Shown here in pieces: positions 53,501-64,000 of a stretch of DNA of 64,000 bases. Position 1 is the first letter of the stretch, and each line of letters starts with the position of its first letter. This DNA is from Helopsaltes ochotensis (Eukaryota; Chordata; Aves; Passeriformes; Locustellidae): contig VXBM01001090.1 in NCBI GenBank assembly GCA_013400155.1, forward strand, positions 124,001-188,000, in the 5' to 3' direction. The notes beneath the pieces are model-generated. The model was not told the DNA's origin. It searched no databases and saw nothing but the letters and a program-made list of their open reading frames with translations. A program made the position numbers and the translations under genes.

Positions 53501-56500
53501 AAGGCTACTGGTATAGATCTTTCAGGTAGGGAGATCTGTTGGATAGCAGCTGCCTGAGCAGGGTGATCCTGCTTCTGGTGCTTCCTGTGTGCCTGTAGTC
53601 ATGCTATTTTACCTTGTGGTTGGTCAGCTCAACATGGTAAACCAGCAGAAAAAAAACTGGCAAAACCAGAATCATTCTGCATTACATTTTTTTATATCTC
53701 CCTGGTCCACATCAGCATCAGATATACTGTCAGTGGTGGTGCAGAAGGAGTATAAAGTACCCAGGAGGAATGAGATGCCTACTTCTGTCACCAACTAGCT
53801 TTTGGGTTGGTTTAACTGTAATCCTGGACTTTGTCCTGAGAGAAATGTCCATAAAAGTTCCAGCCTCCGTGTTAGGAAGACGTCTGGCCATTGGAGAGGC
53901 CATTGTGTCAGTGTGATCTGCTCAGTGAGACAGCCCAGAGATTAGTATGTTTTGAAACAAAACCTCTGTTTGAACTTCAGCATTCATCTCACTTGGCGTC
54001 CCTGCCCCTAGGATACAGAGTTATGACAGACGTCAGGTATGTCAGTTGTAATTTCCTTAAGCCCTCATGTGGAGATACAGAGCTTGCCTGGCGAGCTCTG
54101 AAAATTTGCACTTTCCACCTCCCATGCTGCTGGCAGCTTCATGCCGCTGCAGTGCCCTGCCACGTGGGTTGTGCTGGCTGAGCTCCCGGATCTGACCAGA
54201 GCTGCTCTGCAAGTGGTGCATTGGTGTAATTGAGAAAGGTGTCAAATGTCTTGCCGGGGCAAGTACCTCCAGTGCCTGGGAGTACAGGACAGAGGAAAAA
54301 GGGAAAACAGAATTCCTTAAACTTCATTTCTTGCCAAAGTCCTTACATTGTAAAAGTACAGTCTAAATATCAAGACATTATTCTTGTCATTCCCTTACTA
54401 TAAGAAAGGACATTAATAAGGTTTCCCAGATGCCAGCTTACTTGACTGACACAGAGAAGGAATCAGATTATTGCAGAAGTCAGAGGGATCCAGCTCTGAT
54501 ACTTGGCAGAGAAAGGGCCTCTAATCACCTCCAGAATGCCAAGTCCTTTCTGTAGGTCAGCTCTGAAAGGGAGAAGGAGGAGATGATAGAAGGGCATCCA
54601 GAGCAGCAGAAACCCCCAGCTTCCAACTTTGCAAAGAGAACTCGGATTATTCTTCAGTGGATTTTGCAGATCCCATCTCACAGGGAGCAGTGGTGGGAGG
54701 TCAGCCTCATAAGGAGAAAAAAATGAGTTAGATACTCAGATGCATGAGAAGTTTGATGCTCCTCAGTGTATGTAGAAAGTAAGTCATGATTACCTTGATG
54801 ACCATGTCTGTACTTCAGTCATATTATTGTGGTTATTGCTTCTTCTATGGAGTTTTTCTCTTTTCCTGATCCTATTCTTCTCTGTTTTTATCTCATAGTA
54901 CTTTAGCATGCCTTCCTTTCAGCAATTTGTTTCCTACCTTTCCTGAATACATTCCTACATTAAATTGGTTTCAAAATTTTTTGGATACCATTTGAGGTTT
55001 TCTGCAGTGCTTGTTATAGTTTTCTCAAAACAGAAGCCTTTGAAAAATGTAGACTTTAGAAAAACTTTTTTTTTTTGCTTGCTTGTTTAATTGGTTTTTT
55101 AAAACATGTTAAACAGGTTCAGCAGGTACTGTGTATCTTCAGGGTATCCAGCTTGCGGAACCTGGCAAGAAAAATGGGATTTGGCTACTTAGCGTGGTTT
55201 TCTGTAATTTGTTTCATTTATTTAAACTGGCATTAGAAGTTTAATTCTTGTGAGCGTACTGGATGGTCTTAGGAGATGGAAGATACCATTGCTGTAGGAG
55301 GTAGCTCTATCATGACAAAAAGTCTGTTCAAGAACAGTAACTCTTCTTTTTTATAAGGGGAAAGAAGTAGAGTTTTTGCTTTCCAATCTTGAATGCTCTC
55401 TTTACTCTTTGACATTAATAAGCTTTTAAGATCATCATGATTTAGAGTCTTGACTTTTGCTTGAATTATGCTTAGAGTTTTGACAGGTCTTGACTTATGC
55501 TGCTAACCTTTCATTACTTGCTTGTGACATTGTTCTGGTAATATTCTCTGAGATTATTTCTTAAGATTTATGTTAATAATAAATACATAAATATCATGTA
55601 CAGTCAGCAGTTCTGCTTCTCAGTGTTTTTGGAGTTGAAACTCTTGAAGTTGAGGAAAAAAAATAATTTACTCAAAGTGGCAGTACAATTTCTGAGTGTG
55701 GAGCCCCACCACTAGCTCAGCCTATCTTAAGCCCATGTCATGTCACTAAAGGGAGCAGTTCCTCTCCTAGCTGTGTGATCCTGCCTTCTGTTAATAGCCC
55801 CTACTGGATTCTTTTTTTCCCTTGGATGAGTATATTGGTTTGTTTTACCATAGAGTTGATGAAACATCAAAACTTATTTGAGTAGGAACAAAAATATGTA
55901 AAAGGTTTTGGTCTGCAAAATGCTTCTACCTGTGGCAGTTCTGGCTTAAGGTGATTTAAATGAATCATGAAAATGTGCCTTGCTTGAAGGAAAAAAACCT
56001 TCTAAATCTGAGAGATTACTGTTCTTTCTTAGTGTGCTAATAACATCTCAGAGCAGTTTTATATTTGGAATTACAGTGTTTCAATTAAAAAAATTAAATG
56101 ACAGGAGCTAATGTGACTTTCATGAATGACACAGCTTACTACAGGGAAAAAAATGCAGATGTTGGCAAGGGATGAAAGTGATGACCTGCTTTCTTTGATG
56201 CATTTTATGTAAGATCTGGTAGTTCACATGGGCTCTTTTGTCATGATTTTTTGCAAAAGTTTTCTTTGAGGTACCTGGTTAAATGTTTGCTTTTTGCTAT
56301 TAGAACAGAGATTACCTTTCATTAAAATAGAGGTGCAAATTTAATTATAAGGCTTGTATGCTTGTTTACTGATAGATGAGAGGAACAGAATTGCACAGCT
56401 GCAAAACTTACAAAATTTGAAAGACTAGTGAATGCCAGAAAATGAGTTGTCTTCCCATCTACTGCATTTACTAAACTTTGATTTCAAAATTAACATGTTA

Positions 56501-59500
56501 TAATATATCTTAGTAAAAACTGATGCCTGCTTGCAAGGGGTGAAGCTTATAAAATTGTGACCCTGTAATACCAGGAAAACCTAACATCCCATACTTTTCT
56601 CCCTGGAAAACTGAAAATTTCCAAGCCACAAAGTGGTTAAACAATAGTGATACATCATTAGCAAGGCTAGTATGCTGAATCAAAAAGTCAAATGAAAAAT
56701 ATTTTCAAGCTAAATAAAGAGGTGGAAAGTTGTTATAAGAGGAAATGAGAAATCATTATTCCTGAAAGTAAGCTTTATGGAACTGTTGTAGTTTAATATG
56801 TAAGGAAATTTAGTATAATTTCTTTATTTTTCTCATCAGTAAGAATGGGAAATAAAGGAACTAAAATTGTAAACATAGACTAATATAAGTTAAGATTTAT
56901 TTGATTAAATAAGAACTCATCTAGTACTGCATGTTTATGTGTCTCTTTAAAAAAGGGATACTTATTTGCACTGTTCCCCTTTCAAATATTTTAATAGGAA
57001 TTGCAGGAATTCTGCATGAGTGTGTCCTGTGGAAAGAACGTGGTGAAAAGGCTTTTGTAATAATAAGGCAAAATCTCCAGTTGCAATTACTTTCCCCTCT
57101 CTCCTGTTTTACGTATTTAATCCTGTTTCATAACAAGCTGCTCTGACTTAGCTGAGGTATTAGTCTTACAAATAACTCTCATCAAACTTTTGGTCTAATT
57201 ACTATTTTGTTTATATATAAGACTAATGATGTGTGCTCTATGTGAGGTGTGAGGTACTTCAAAAAAGTAATTAACTTTTAAGGAAACTTTCTTTGAAAAA
57301 ATTAATACCTCTTATCTATTTCCTCTAAGTTTGCCTATTGTGTTATTCATCTTATTAAAAGTCAGCTGGGAGATACATGGATTTTTCATTGAAGGGATTG
57401 CTAAAAGATTTTAAACATAGGGCATGACAGTTTTGCTCCTGCTCAAGTGTCTGAATTAGAGTTTCTCAGATAAATCCCACAATTATAGGAGAGTGTAATC
57501 TCATATTGGTCCATATTAAAAGTACTTATTACTAAGTGATTGCAAGATCTGAATCTTTGTGTGCACTCTATACTTGTATTAAATAATTCCCTGTCTAGAT
57601 GAGCCCTGTAACTAGTTTAGTATCCATTTAGTATTCTGTGGGCCCCAACTGGGTTTGGTGGGATTAAATTTTTATAGATGACTGTGCATGTCTACTGATG
57701 AGGAACAACTCTAACCAATTCTGTTTCTAGTTTTACAGTTCAGTAATCAACATTTTACTGCCTGTGCTTTATTTTGTCTTTCTCTGTTCTCTTGTTTCTG
57801 TTCCATTGCACCTTATTTTACCTGTGTTCTGATTTTCCTCTTTGCCTGGATTGCCTTTTTACAGAATGCTTATGAGGTTACAAAAAAATCTGGCAAATTT
57901 ATGGTGATGTTTAAGATAGAGTATTTGTGTTCCACAATCATATGGAATGCTTTAAACATTACAGGTGTACTCAGATTGCCTAGAAAAGTATGTTGGCATT
58001 TGTTCATATTGGCTTGTTACTGTGTAAAATGCTAAATGTCTGTATTGCTTTTAAGATTGTTTTTTTCTTACAAATCCATGAAAGAATTAGGAATGTAGGG
58101 TCTCCCCAGTAGCAAGGAGCTTATCTAGTAGAACAGAGTGGTGTTGAACAGAAAGAAAGGAATATTTTTTCTTATCATTGGATCCTTTCAATATTTTGCT
58201 GACTCAACCTCTCACTGCAGTGGGAGTTTCTGTTAGTGCCCGTTTGCTTCTGTGGGAAGAAGTGTGATCTGTAGAAGACAGCTCTGCCAGGGTCAATCTG
58301 ACACTGCCTCCGTGGAATTGGGGCCCCCAGAGCTGTCTGTTTCTCTGGAGACTCACTCTTCTGTCCATTTTCTTTGCAGTTCCTCATTTCACTGCCACAT
58401 TCTGTGTTTGCAAAGCAGTGCTTCATCTCCAGCTCTGTTTTCTCCTGCACCAAACTAGGTGTGCTTGCCTGAGCCATAGCTCACCCTGGAAAAAGGAGAA
58501 GTCTTAGTGGTGGTCTGCAGTGGAGGGTGTGTTTTAATAGGGCCCTGCACTCATGAGATCCTAAGAGCTCTTCTGAGGTTTTGCATATACAGAGTCACAG
58601 CTGTTCTTCCCTTTGGTTAACTGATAAATTTAGAATCTGCCCTGCAGGTGACCCAATGTGCGTGTGAGTTTTACAGTCCACGACATTCAGTGCTTGCTCT
58701 TGTTAATGTGACTAAATGCATTGAAGTGTGCAGTGAGTGCAGTGGGATTTGGGGAAGGGGGAAGCTCAGACTCTGCTGTACATGCTTCTGCCTTTCCTCT
58801 TCCGGGAGAGAGGAACTGCCAAAAAGTTTTACCTCAACAATGAAGTGTGTTATGAGACTATTTCAGAATGTACGGTTGCCTTGGAATGTTCTTTAGCTGA
58901 CAAACTAAGTGGTTTTTCAAGTAAATTCTTGTGCAGCTATTGCCATAAATGTTCATATTCTTTTTTAATGCATGAGACTTTTTTTTTTTAATAATGGTTA
59001 TACTTTATGATTGCATTTGCAGGCATTACTCCCTGTTGTTCCATGTGGGAGCATTAAAAAGTCAAACCGCTACTACATCGTACGTTTCCATTTTTGTCAG
59101 TAGCAAGATACATTCCAGTTATTGATAAGCCTATTTCCTGCTCAGATTATAAATTACCATTTCCCACAAATGTGGTAAAAAATGCCCTTATTTACGCTTG
59201 TCTAAATGAAGATCCCCGTGCTGGGGATAAAAAAAATGAAATCTATCAAATTTTCTGTGTGGGAAAGAATTTTCTGGCACATGCCAGATTTTTGAATCTT
59301 CAAGATTTTACTACAACTTGATGAACAAGATTTAATCCTTTATACAGGATGGACGGTAGAGGTGACCTCTGCCTACAGGAGAGCAGTAATTCTAGCTATT
59401 TATTTCAGAACACCTTTTCCTAAAAGGTCTGTAGTAAGAACACTAAGCTCCAGATATCCTTGAACCTTTTAATATCATGGTTATGTATTTGCATGTAATG

Positions 59501-60141
59501 ACATTGAGGACCAAATGACATAAGCAGAACAAGCAGGCGCGTGCATATATTTACTGAAGAATGACTGCATAGACTGGGTTTGACAGAAATCACCTGGATT
59601 TTTATAAGCTTTCCACTTTAGCTTTGCTTGTATGCTGTCTCAGTAGACATTTCAAATGTTTAGACTACCTCCCACATCAAAGCAAAAGCAAAGGTAAGGT
59701 ACCTTTTGGGGAATGGATGTCAAACTGTTTCAGGGTAAAGATTTTTAGTACAACTAGAGCGAGAGATCTGGTGTTCATCCTAGACTTCATGTCTGTGGCC
59801 AAGATAAGTAAAGGTAAATGCTGTAAGCATTTGGAGAAGGAGAAGTTGGCATATTTTCAGAGGTGGTATTGTTGTAGGTCATCTTTTCTTTTCCCCCCTA
59901 AGTCAGTGACATTTGAAATTTAATAGGAAGTTAAAGATGCTGCCTTTCAGAGAGGCAAGTAAATCAGCTGTTGAGAGGGATTTTGTCTATGTAGACTTAG
60001 GAAGACCAGGAGCTGGAATATGCTCTATTCGTAGGTGTGTTTTGTGTACCAGTTCCCACCATATGTGCTTTTTACTGTGTTGCCTTTCAGTTATCAAGTT
60101 GGAAATTGCTGAACGCTGCTTTTCAGGTTTCCTTTAACTTC

Positions 60142-60360
60142 TTGGATCATAGTCACTGATTCAGAGTGGAAGGGATATCATACAGTTCTGACCCTCCTCC
60201 TGATGAAAGGAGGGTCAGAACTTGATACAAACCATGTTGTGTGGAGTACTATCCCCTCACGTCTTGAAAGCTTCCATAAGGGCAGATTCCATAGCTTATC
60301 TGTTCCAATGCTTAAGTATCCTTAAGACTGTTTCAAGTTCCATTTGCTCACCCTCCCTCT
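60142..60360 (-). repeat. Diverged CR1 fragment, antisense, with internal hairpin
   Basis: The plus strand TTGGATCATAGTCACTGATT, CAGAGTGGAAGGGATATCAT, GTCTTGAAAGCTTCCATAAG, GATTCCATAGCTTATCTGTT and CCAATGCTTAAGTATCC follow the order of an antisense CR1 3' region but with many changes. A 15-bp perfect inverted repeat interrupts the part that would normally carry the CR1 CAACCCCCTGC-type segment. Ends are approximate. Confidence 0.68.
60184..60222. repeat. 15-bp perfect hairpin with 9-nt loop
   Basis: AGTTCTGACCCTCCT (60184-60198) is exactly complementary to AGGAGGGTCAGAACT (60208-60222), with loop CCTGATGAA. It lies inside the diverged CR1 fragment and is not a normal part of the CR1 3' end as I know it, suggesting a local inverted duplication or template-switch event. 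Confidence 0.93.
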
Positions 60361-63300
60361 GAAGCCTGTCCTTCAAATCACATCAACACCATGAACATCA
60401 AGGTGCAACATGCTGCTTGTTGTCTTGAAAAAGTGTTTCTAAAGACTCATTCAAAATCTGTTCTTGTTGTGGTCAGACTTCATCCAGCTGTGCTCCCTGC
60501 ACTGCCTGTACTGCAGTTACATGTTAAAAGGCTCAACTTGCTTTCCTGCCATTGTAGCCAAGCTTTTAAAGTGCCAAACCCTAGCTGTATCAACCAAAGT
60601 CACCCAAATATATCTTGTTGAATTGTCAGGTGCTGATTCTAAACATCATGGCATAATCTGTCAGGGTAATTTAACAGTTAATGCATATCGGGCTCTTGCT
60701 TATGATTAATTTTTTAGTGCATTTTCTGTCATACTGTAAATTAAAGTTCTTTGTGGTATTTCTGTTGTTTTGTTCTCTGTTTAGTGAAATACACGGTTAT
60801 CCTTGAGTTAATGGCATAAATGATAAATGATAGTCTGATGGATATTGCAGTTTTTACAGGTGATTCTTACAATATACCACCTCTCTGAATACCATTGATT
60901 CTTTCCTTCAAAACAGAGTAGCTTTAAAGCATCTTTGTCAAAGTACTTCTGACTTTTTTGTTATCTGAAAAATTAACCCTTAATAATCCGAAAATGGCAG
61001 TTTTTTCATGTAATGTGGTCAAAACAGAGATTAAGGAACAGATTGTAACAGGGTTTTTTTAAATTATTTTTTAAAATTCTTCACATAAAAAACACAACTA
61101 GCTTTCAGAACCCTAGCACTTTTCTGGAATCTTAATGCTGACTGCAAAGTTTGAGCAATTTTCTTTTTCTAGTGTTTTTGCTCTGGAAAACAGTTTTGCA
61201 TAAAGCTTTATAAGAACCTGAAGCGCCTGTCTTTGTTACCATTAGAGCATTTGTCTAGGTTGCTGCCAGAATCAGGACATGAGAAGGAACTAGATTGGTG
61301 CAAGATCAGTTTGAATATTCCCCTGTCATGTTCCTGGGAGTTAGAGGTGGGTGTTAGAGAGAATGTGTGGTACCGAGGTTGGGCACGTGAGCCTCACTGG
61401 CTCTGCTTTAGCACGGGCCATGCTCTGAGGTGTTTGTACTGGGTTCTCCCTTCCAGTGGGCTTCAGGAAAGTTTAGTATAGACACACTGATGGACCTGAG
61501 CTGTCATGTCTGGAAGGTTCTTGTGGTAAGCCTGCAACTATGTGATTAAGTCTGCCATGTTCCCCCGTTTGGAAGAAGCTGGACTGGGGTTTGAAGGCAC
61601 TGGCAGACTAGTTTACTTCATCGGTTTGGGCGCATTTGCTGCACCATCTGTTGAGTGATCTGTAGCATTGGTATCGTATGGGGTTTTCCACTGCTCAGGA
61701 TACCTTCATTCTCTCGTTACATTAGCTAATGGAGAGTTGATACATGAGACAGTGGAGAGCTGATTGTATTCAGATCTTATTTATGGAGTGTTTTAAGGAT
61801 ATTTGGGACGATTGAATGTGATAGATGAATAACAAGTCCTTGATACTGAATTGTTATCTGTAAGCCCAAGCAGATATAATAGATCAGGTTTATGAGTCAG
61901 TTGTCCCTATGAGAACTAAACAATGTTTATAGTACAGCCAGGAAATAATTGCAAGTCACTTGGTCTTGGTTTGGTTTTTAATGGAAATGGAAACATTGCA
62001 ACACCAATTGATTAGTGGGTTGAACAAAAGATGGCAAGATGAGGAAGGCAGGGCTTGGGGAAAAGAGTGATGAAGCCTAATGCATTTTTACGCTACTTTT
62101 AAAATTTGCTGTCAAATGAGAAATGTATATCATAACTTAAGAAAAGTATTTCCTTATGTACAAATTGCAAATATAATACTTTTGTGAATCGAGTATCCTG
62201 TTTCAGTATAATAGCTCTTCATTTGCAGGTAGATCCTTAATATATACAGCATTTAAAGATGAACAACAGTGAATAATACAGGTAAATACTGTGTAGTGGG
62301 CTGTTTTTCTTATTTGAGTACTTTAGTGCAGTTAAATAATTTTGTCATCTATCTAGGCATATGATTTTGAATTAATGTCTACATATTTGCCCTTTGCTGA
62401 ACTCCTACAAGATTTTATTATTCAGAGTAATAGGTGAATGTTTTATGTTTTAAGCTGTTTAAAGTATAAATCTGCTGAAAATCAAACCCACCTGTCTCAA
62501 ACAAGCAAACAAGACACCTTAACCTCCCTATGAAACCAAATAAAAATATCAGGAAGGTAAAGGGTTTACTGAAGAAAAAGGATAGAATGGTCTGCTCTTG
62601 ATTAATTGCAAGCAAATAATAAGAAGAAAGGAAGGATGTCCTAACAGCCTTTTGGTTTCACAAATTACATTTTAAGCATGAACAACTCTATTGATCTTTT
62701 TTTTGAGGCACAAATTGTGAACAGTCACTTAATAGTATCGCTAGGGTGAATGAGTCGTATTGGATTAAGTAATGGTAATATCCCATTGCACTTTTTTTTT
62801 GTTCAGTGCTCAGTTTTTATTTTGTCTTGTCTTTCATTTTACCTTGTTACAGTCCTTATTCAGTAATCTATCCACATTTGATAAAGATGTTAATCCTGAG
62901 TTAAATTTATGCCCTGCAGAGATGTCATGTGCTTCTAAACATCAGGTGAGAATGATGAAGATTTTGGATTTTTAAAATTCTAGTAGAATAACCCAGTTTG
63001 GTAGGCTAAAGCCAGGGTGAATTAAAAGATGTGGCATATCTCTGAACTTATTGAGGTAGGATGTTTTAATAGAAAACTGCAACAAAATATTTCATGTAAA
63101 CCATATAAATAATTTAACATTGTTTTAATACATGAAGTAACAAGCAATATGCTTTACCATGACAGGCTGATCTTTAGGATCATGGGAGGAGGCAGCTAGT
63201 AGTGATAGGGCATCAGGCTCTTGATGAATGTTTACTGTGGATCCAAAAAGGACACTGTGAAGCTGGGGCTGGTGGAAAGTATCTCCTTGCAGAGGCCATT

Positions 63301-64000
63301 GTACATTATCATGTATCATGTTTCTTCAGTATAGGTGCAATGAGTAACTCAAAGGAATACATCACTGTACTACGCTGCATCCTCCTGGGTTAATGTTGAG
63401 AGGGCATTCTTAATCTTCTCAATTCTTTATACTCTTGGAGAAGATAACAGTGAAAGCCTAATGTTAATTTATATTTCTTTAACCCAATACAAAACGAATT
63501 AACATACTATTTATGAATCACTTAGGGAGTGTATTTGGAATCATGCTTGACCTGTGGGTTTCCAAAAATGAAATATGTAACTAGTAGCTTACAATAGGTT
63601 AAGATTTGCTCCATTTTTTAAAAGTAGGAATCACTTCATCTCTTATCTCTAACACTGTTACTGGTTCACTATATTCCTAGTCCTTGTTGTATAAGTTTTG
63701 ACAAGACTAAAGCTGACTTTTTAGTTTTGTGGAAGAATTAAATTAAGAGCTTTCTCATTGGTGGATTGTTAGGCTAATACACAGTCACATCAGTTGTAGT
63801 GAAGTCCTGGATGGTGAGCTTCAGTTGGAGTGTTAGAAGCCAAAATCAGAAAACCACAAATAGATTGGTTTGGGTTTGGATTTTTGGGGATGATGAAAAC
63901 CATGACTGTGATTTGGTGTACACTGTGAGTGAAATATGAAGGGTAAATGTGTACTCCTAAGGGCATTTAGGACCATGCTTCTGCTAAGAAAGGTGGGTTT

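Noticed and set aside
58175..58477. 100-codon minus-strand frame in a locally GC-richer patch
   Set aside because: An overlapping plus-strand frame exists, no domain is seen, and the patch may be an unrecognised old repeat. It was not strong enough to annotate.
59094..59321. 75-codon frame with a rather protein-like tail (KNEIYQIFCVGKNFLAHARF)
   Set aside because: It matches no family I know, is not part of FAM135A, and has no acceptor/donor pair enclosing it.
62919..62944. Mini-exon-like segment between GCCCTGCAG and CATCAG|GTGAGA
   Set aside because: It is only about 26 bases, its translation does not match the expected next FAM135A segment, and such AG...GT pairs are common by chance.

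Overview
This window is vertebrate nuclear DNA, almost certainly avian. The evidence is a set of CR1-type LINE fragments with the diagnostic ATTCTATG-type tail, avian-style ERV LTR remnants, a low repeat load, long AT-rich non-coding tracts, and a very GC-rich CpG island broken by an assembly gap. It holds no prokaryotic genes, operons, CRISPR arrays or recognisable tRNA/rRNA genes. Nearly all open frames of 60-120 codons are chance frames in non-coding DNA. Species cannot be fixed from the sequence alone.

Layout. Positions 1-27.5 kb look intergenic: an old antisense CR1 interior (1-800), further CR1 3' ends (12.8-13.2, 14.7-14.9, 22.7-22.9 kb), an ERVL-like LTR remnant (about 15.66-16.1 kb) and a better preserved antisense LTR (19310-19617). 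Positions 27.53-29.31 kb are a CpG island holding a 456-base N gap (27789-28244), the best candidate promoter and first exon of the one gene recognised. Positions 29.3-64 kb are that gene's 5' part: a long intron, an 80-nt 5'UTR exon (43050-43129), another intron, the exon with the start codon (46748-46868), and at least 17 kb of the next intron, running off the right edge.

The gene is called FAM135A, plus strand, because the first 25 codons match the N-terminus of that family as I remember it ([12 protein letters not shown] then NVDLFQRG). The exon has a clean 3' acceptor, a GT donor in phase 2, and an upstream in-frame stop that fixes the start. The spliced 5'UTR carries two short upstream ORFs; the second has a strong start context and its stop codon begins exactly at the splice junction. 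The rest of the roughly 1,500-residue protein lies outside the window.

I did not find a convincing new biological system. The most checkable oddities are the splice-junction uORF, a protein-like open frame through the 80-nt UTR exon, several unusually long perfect palindromes or hairpins (21987-22014, 23833-23852, 48186-48218, 60184-60222), and the gapped CpG island with a G-quadruplex-prone tract.
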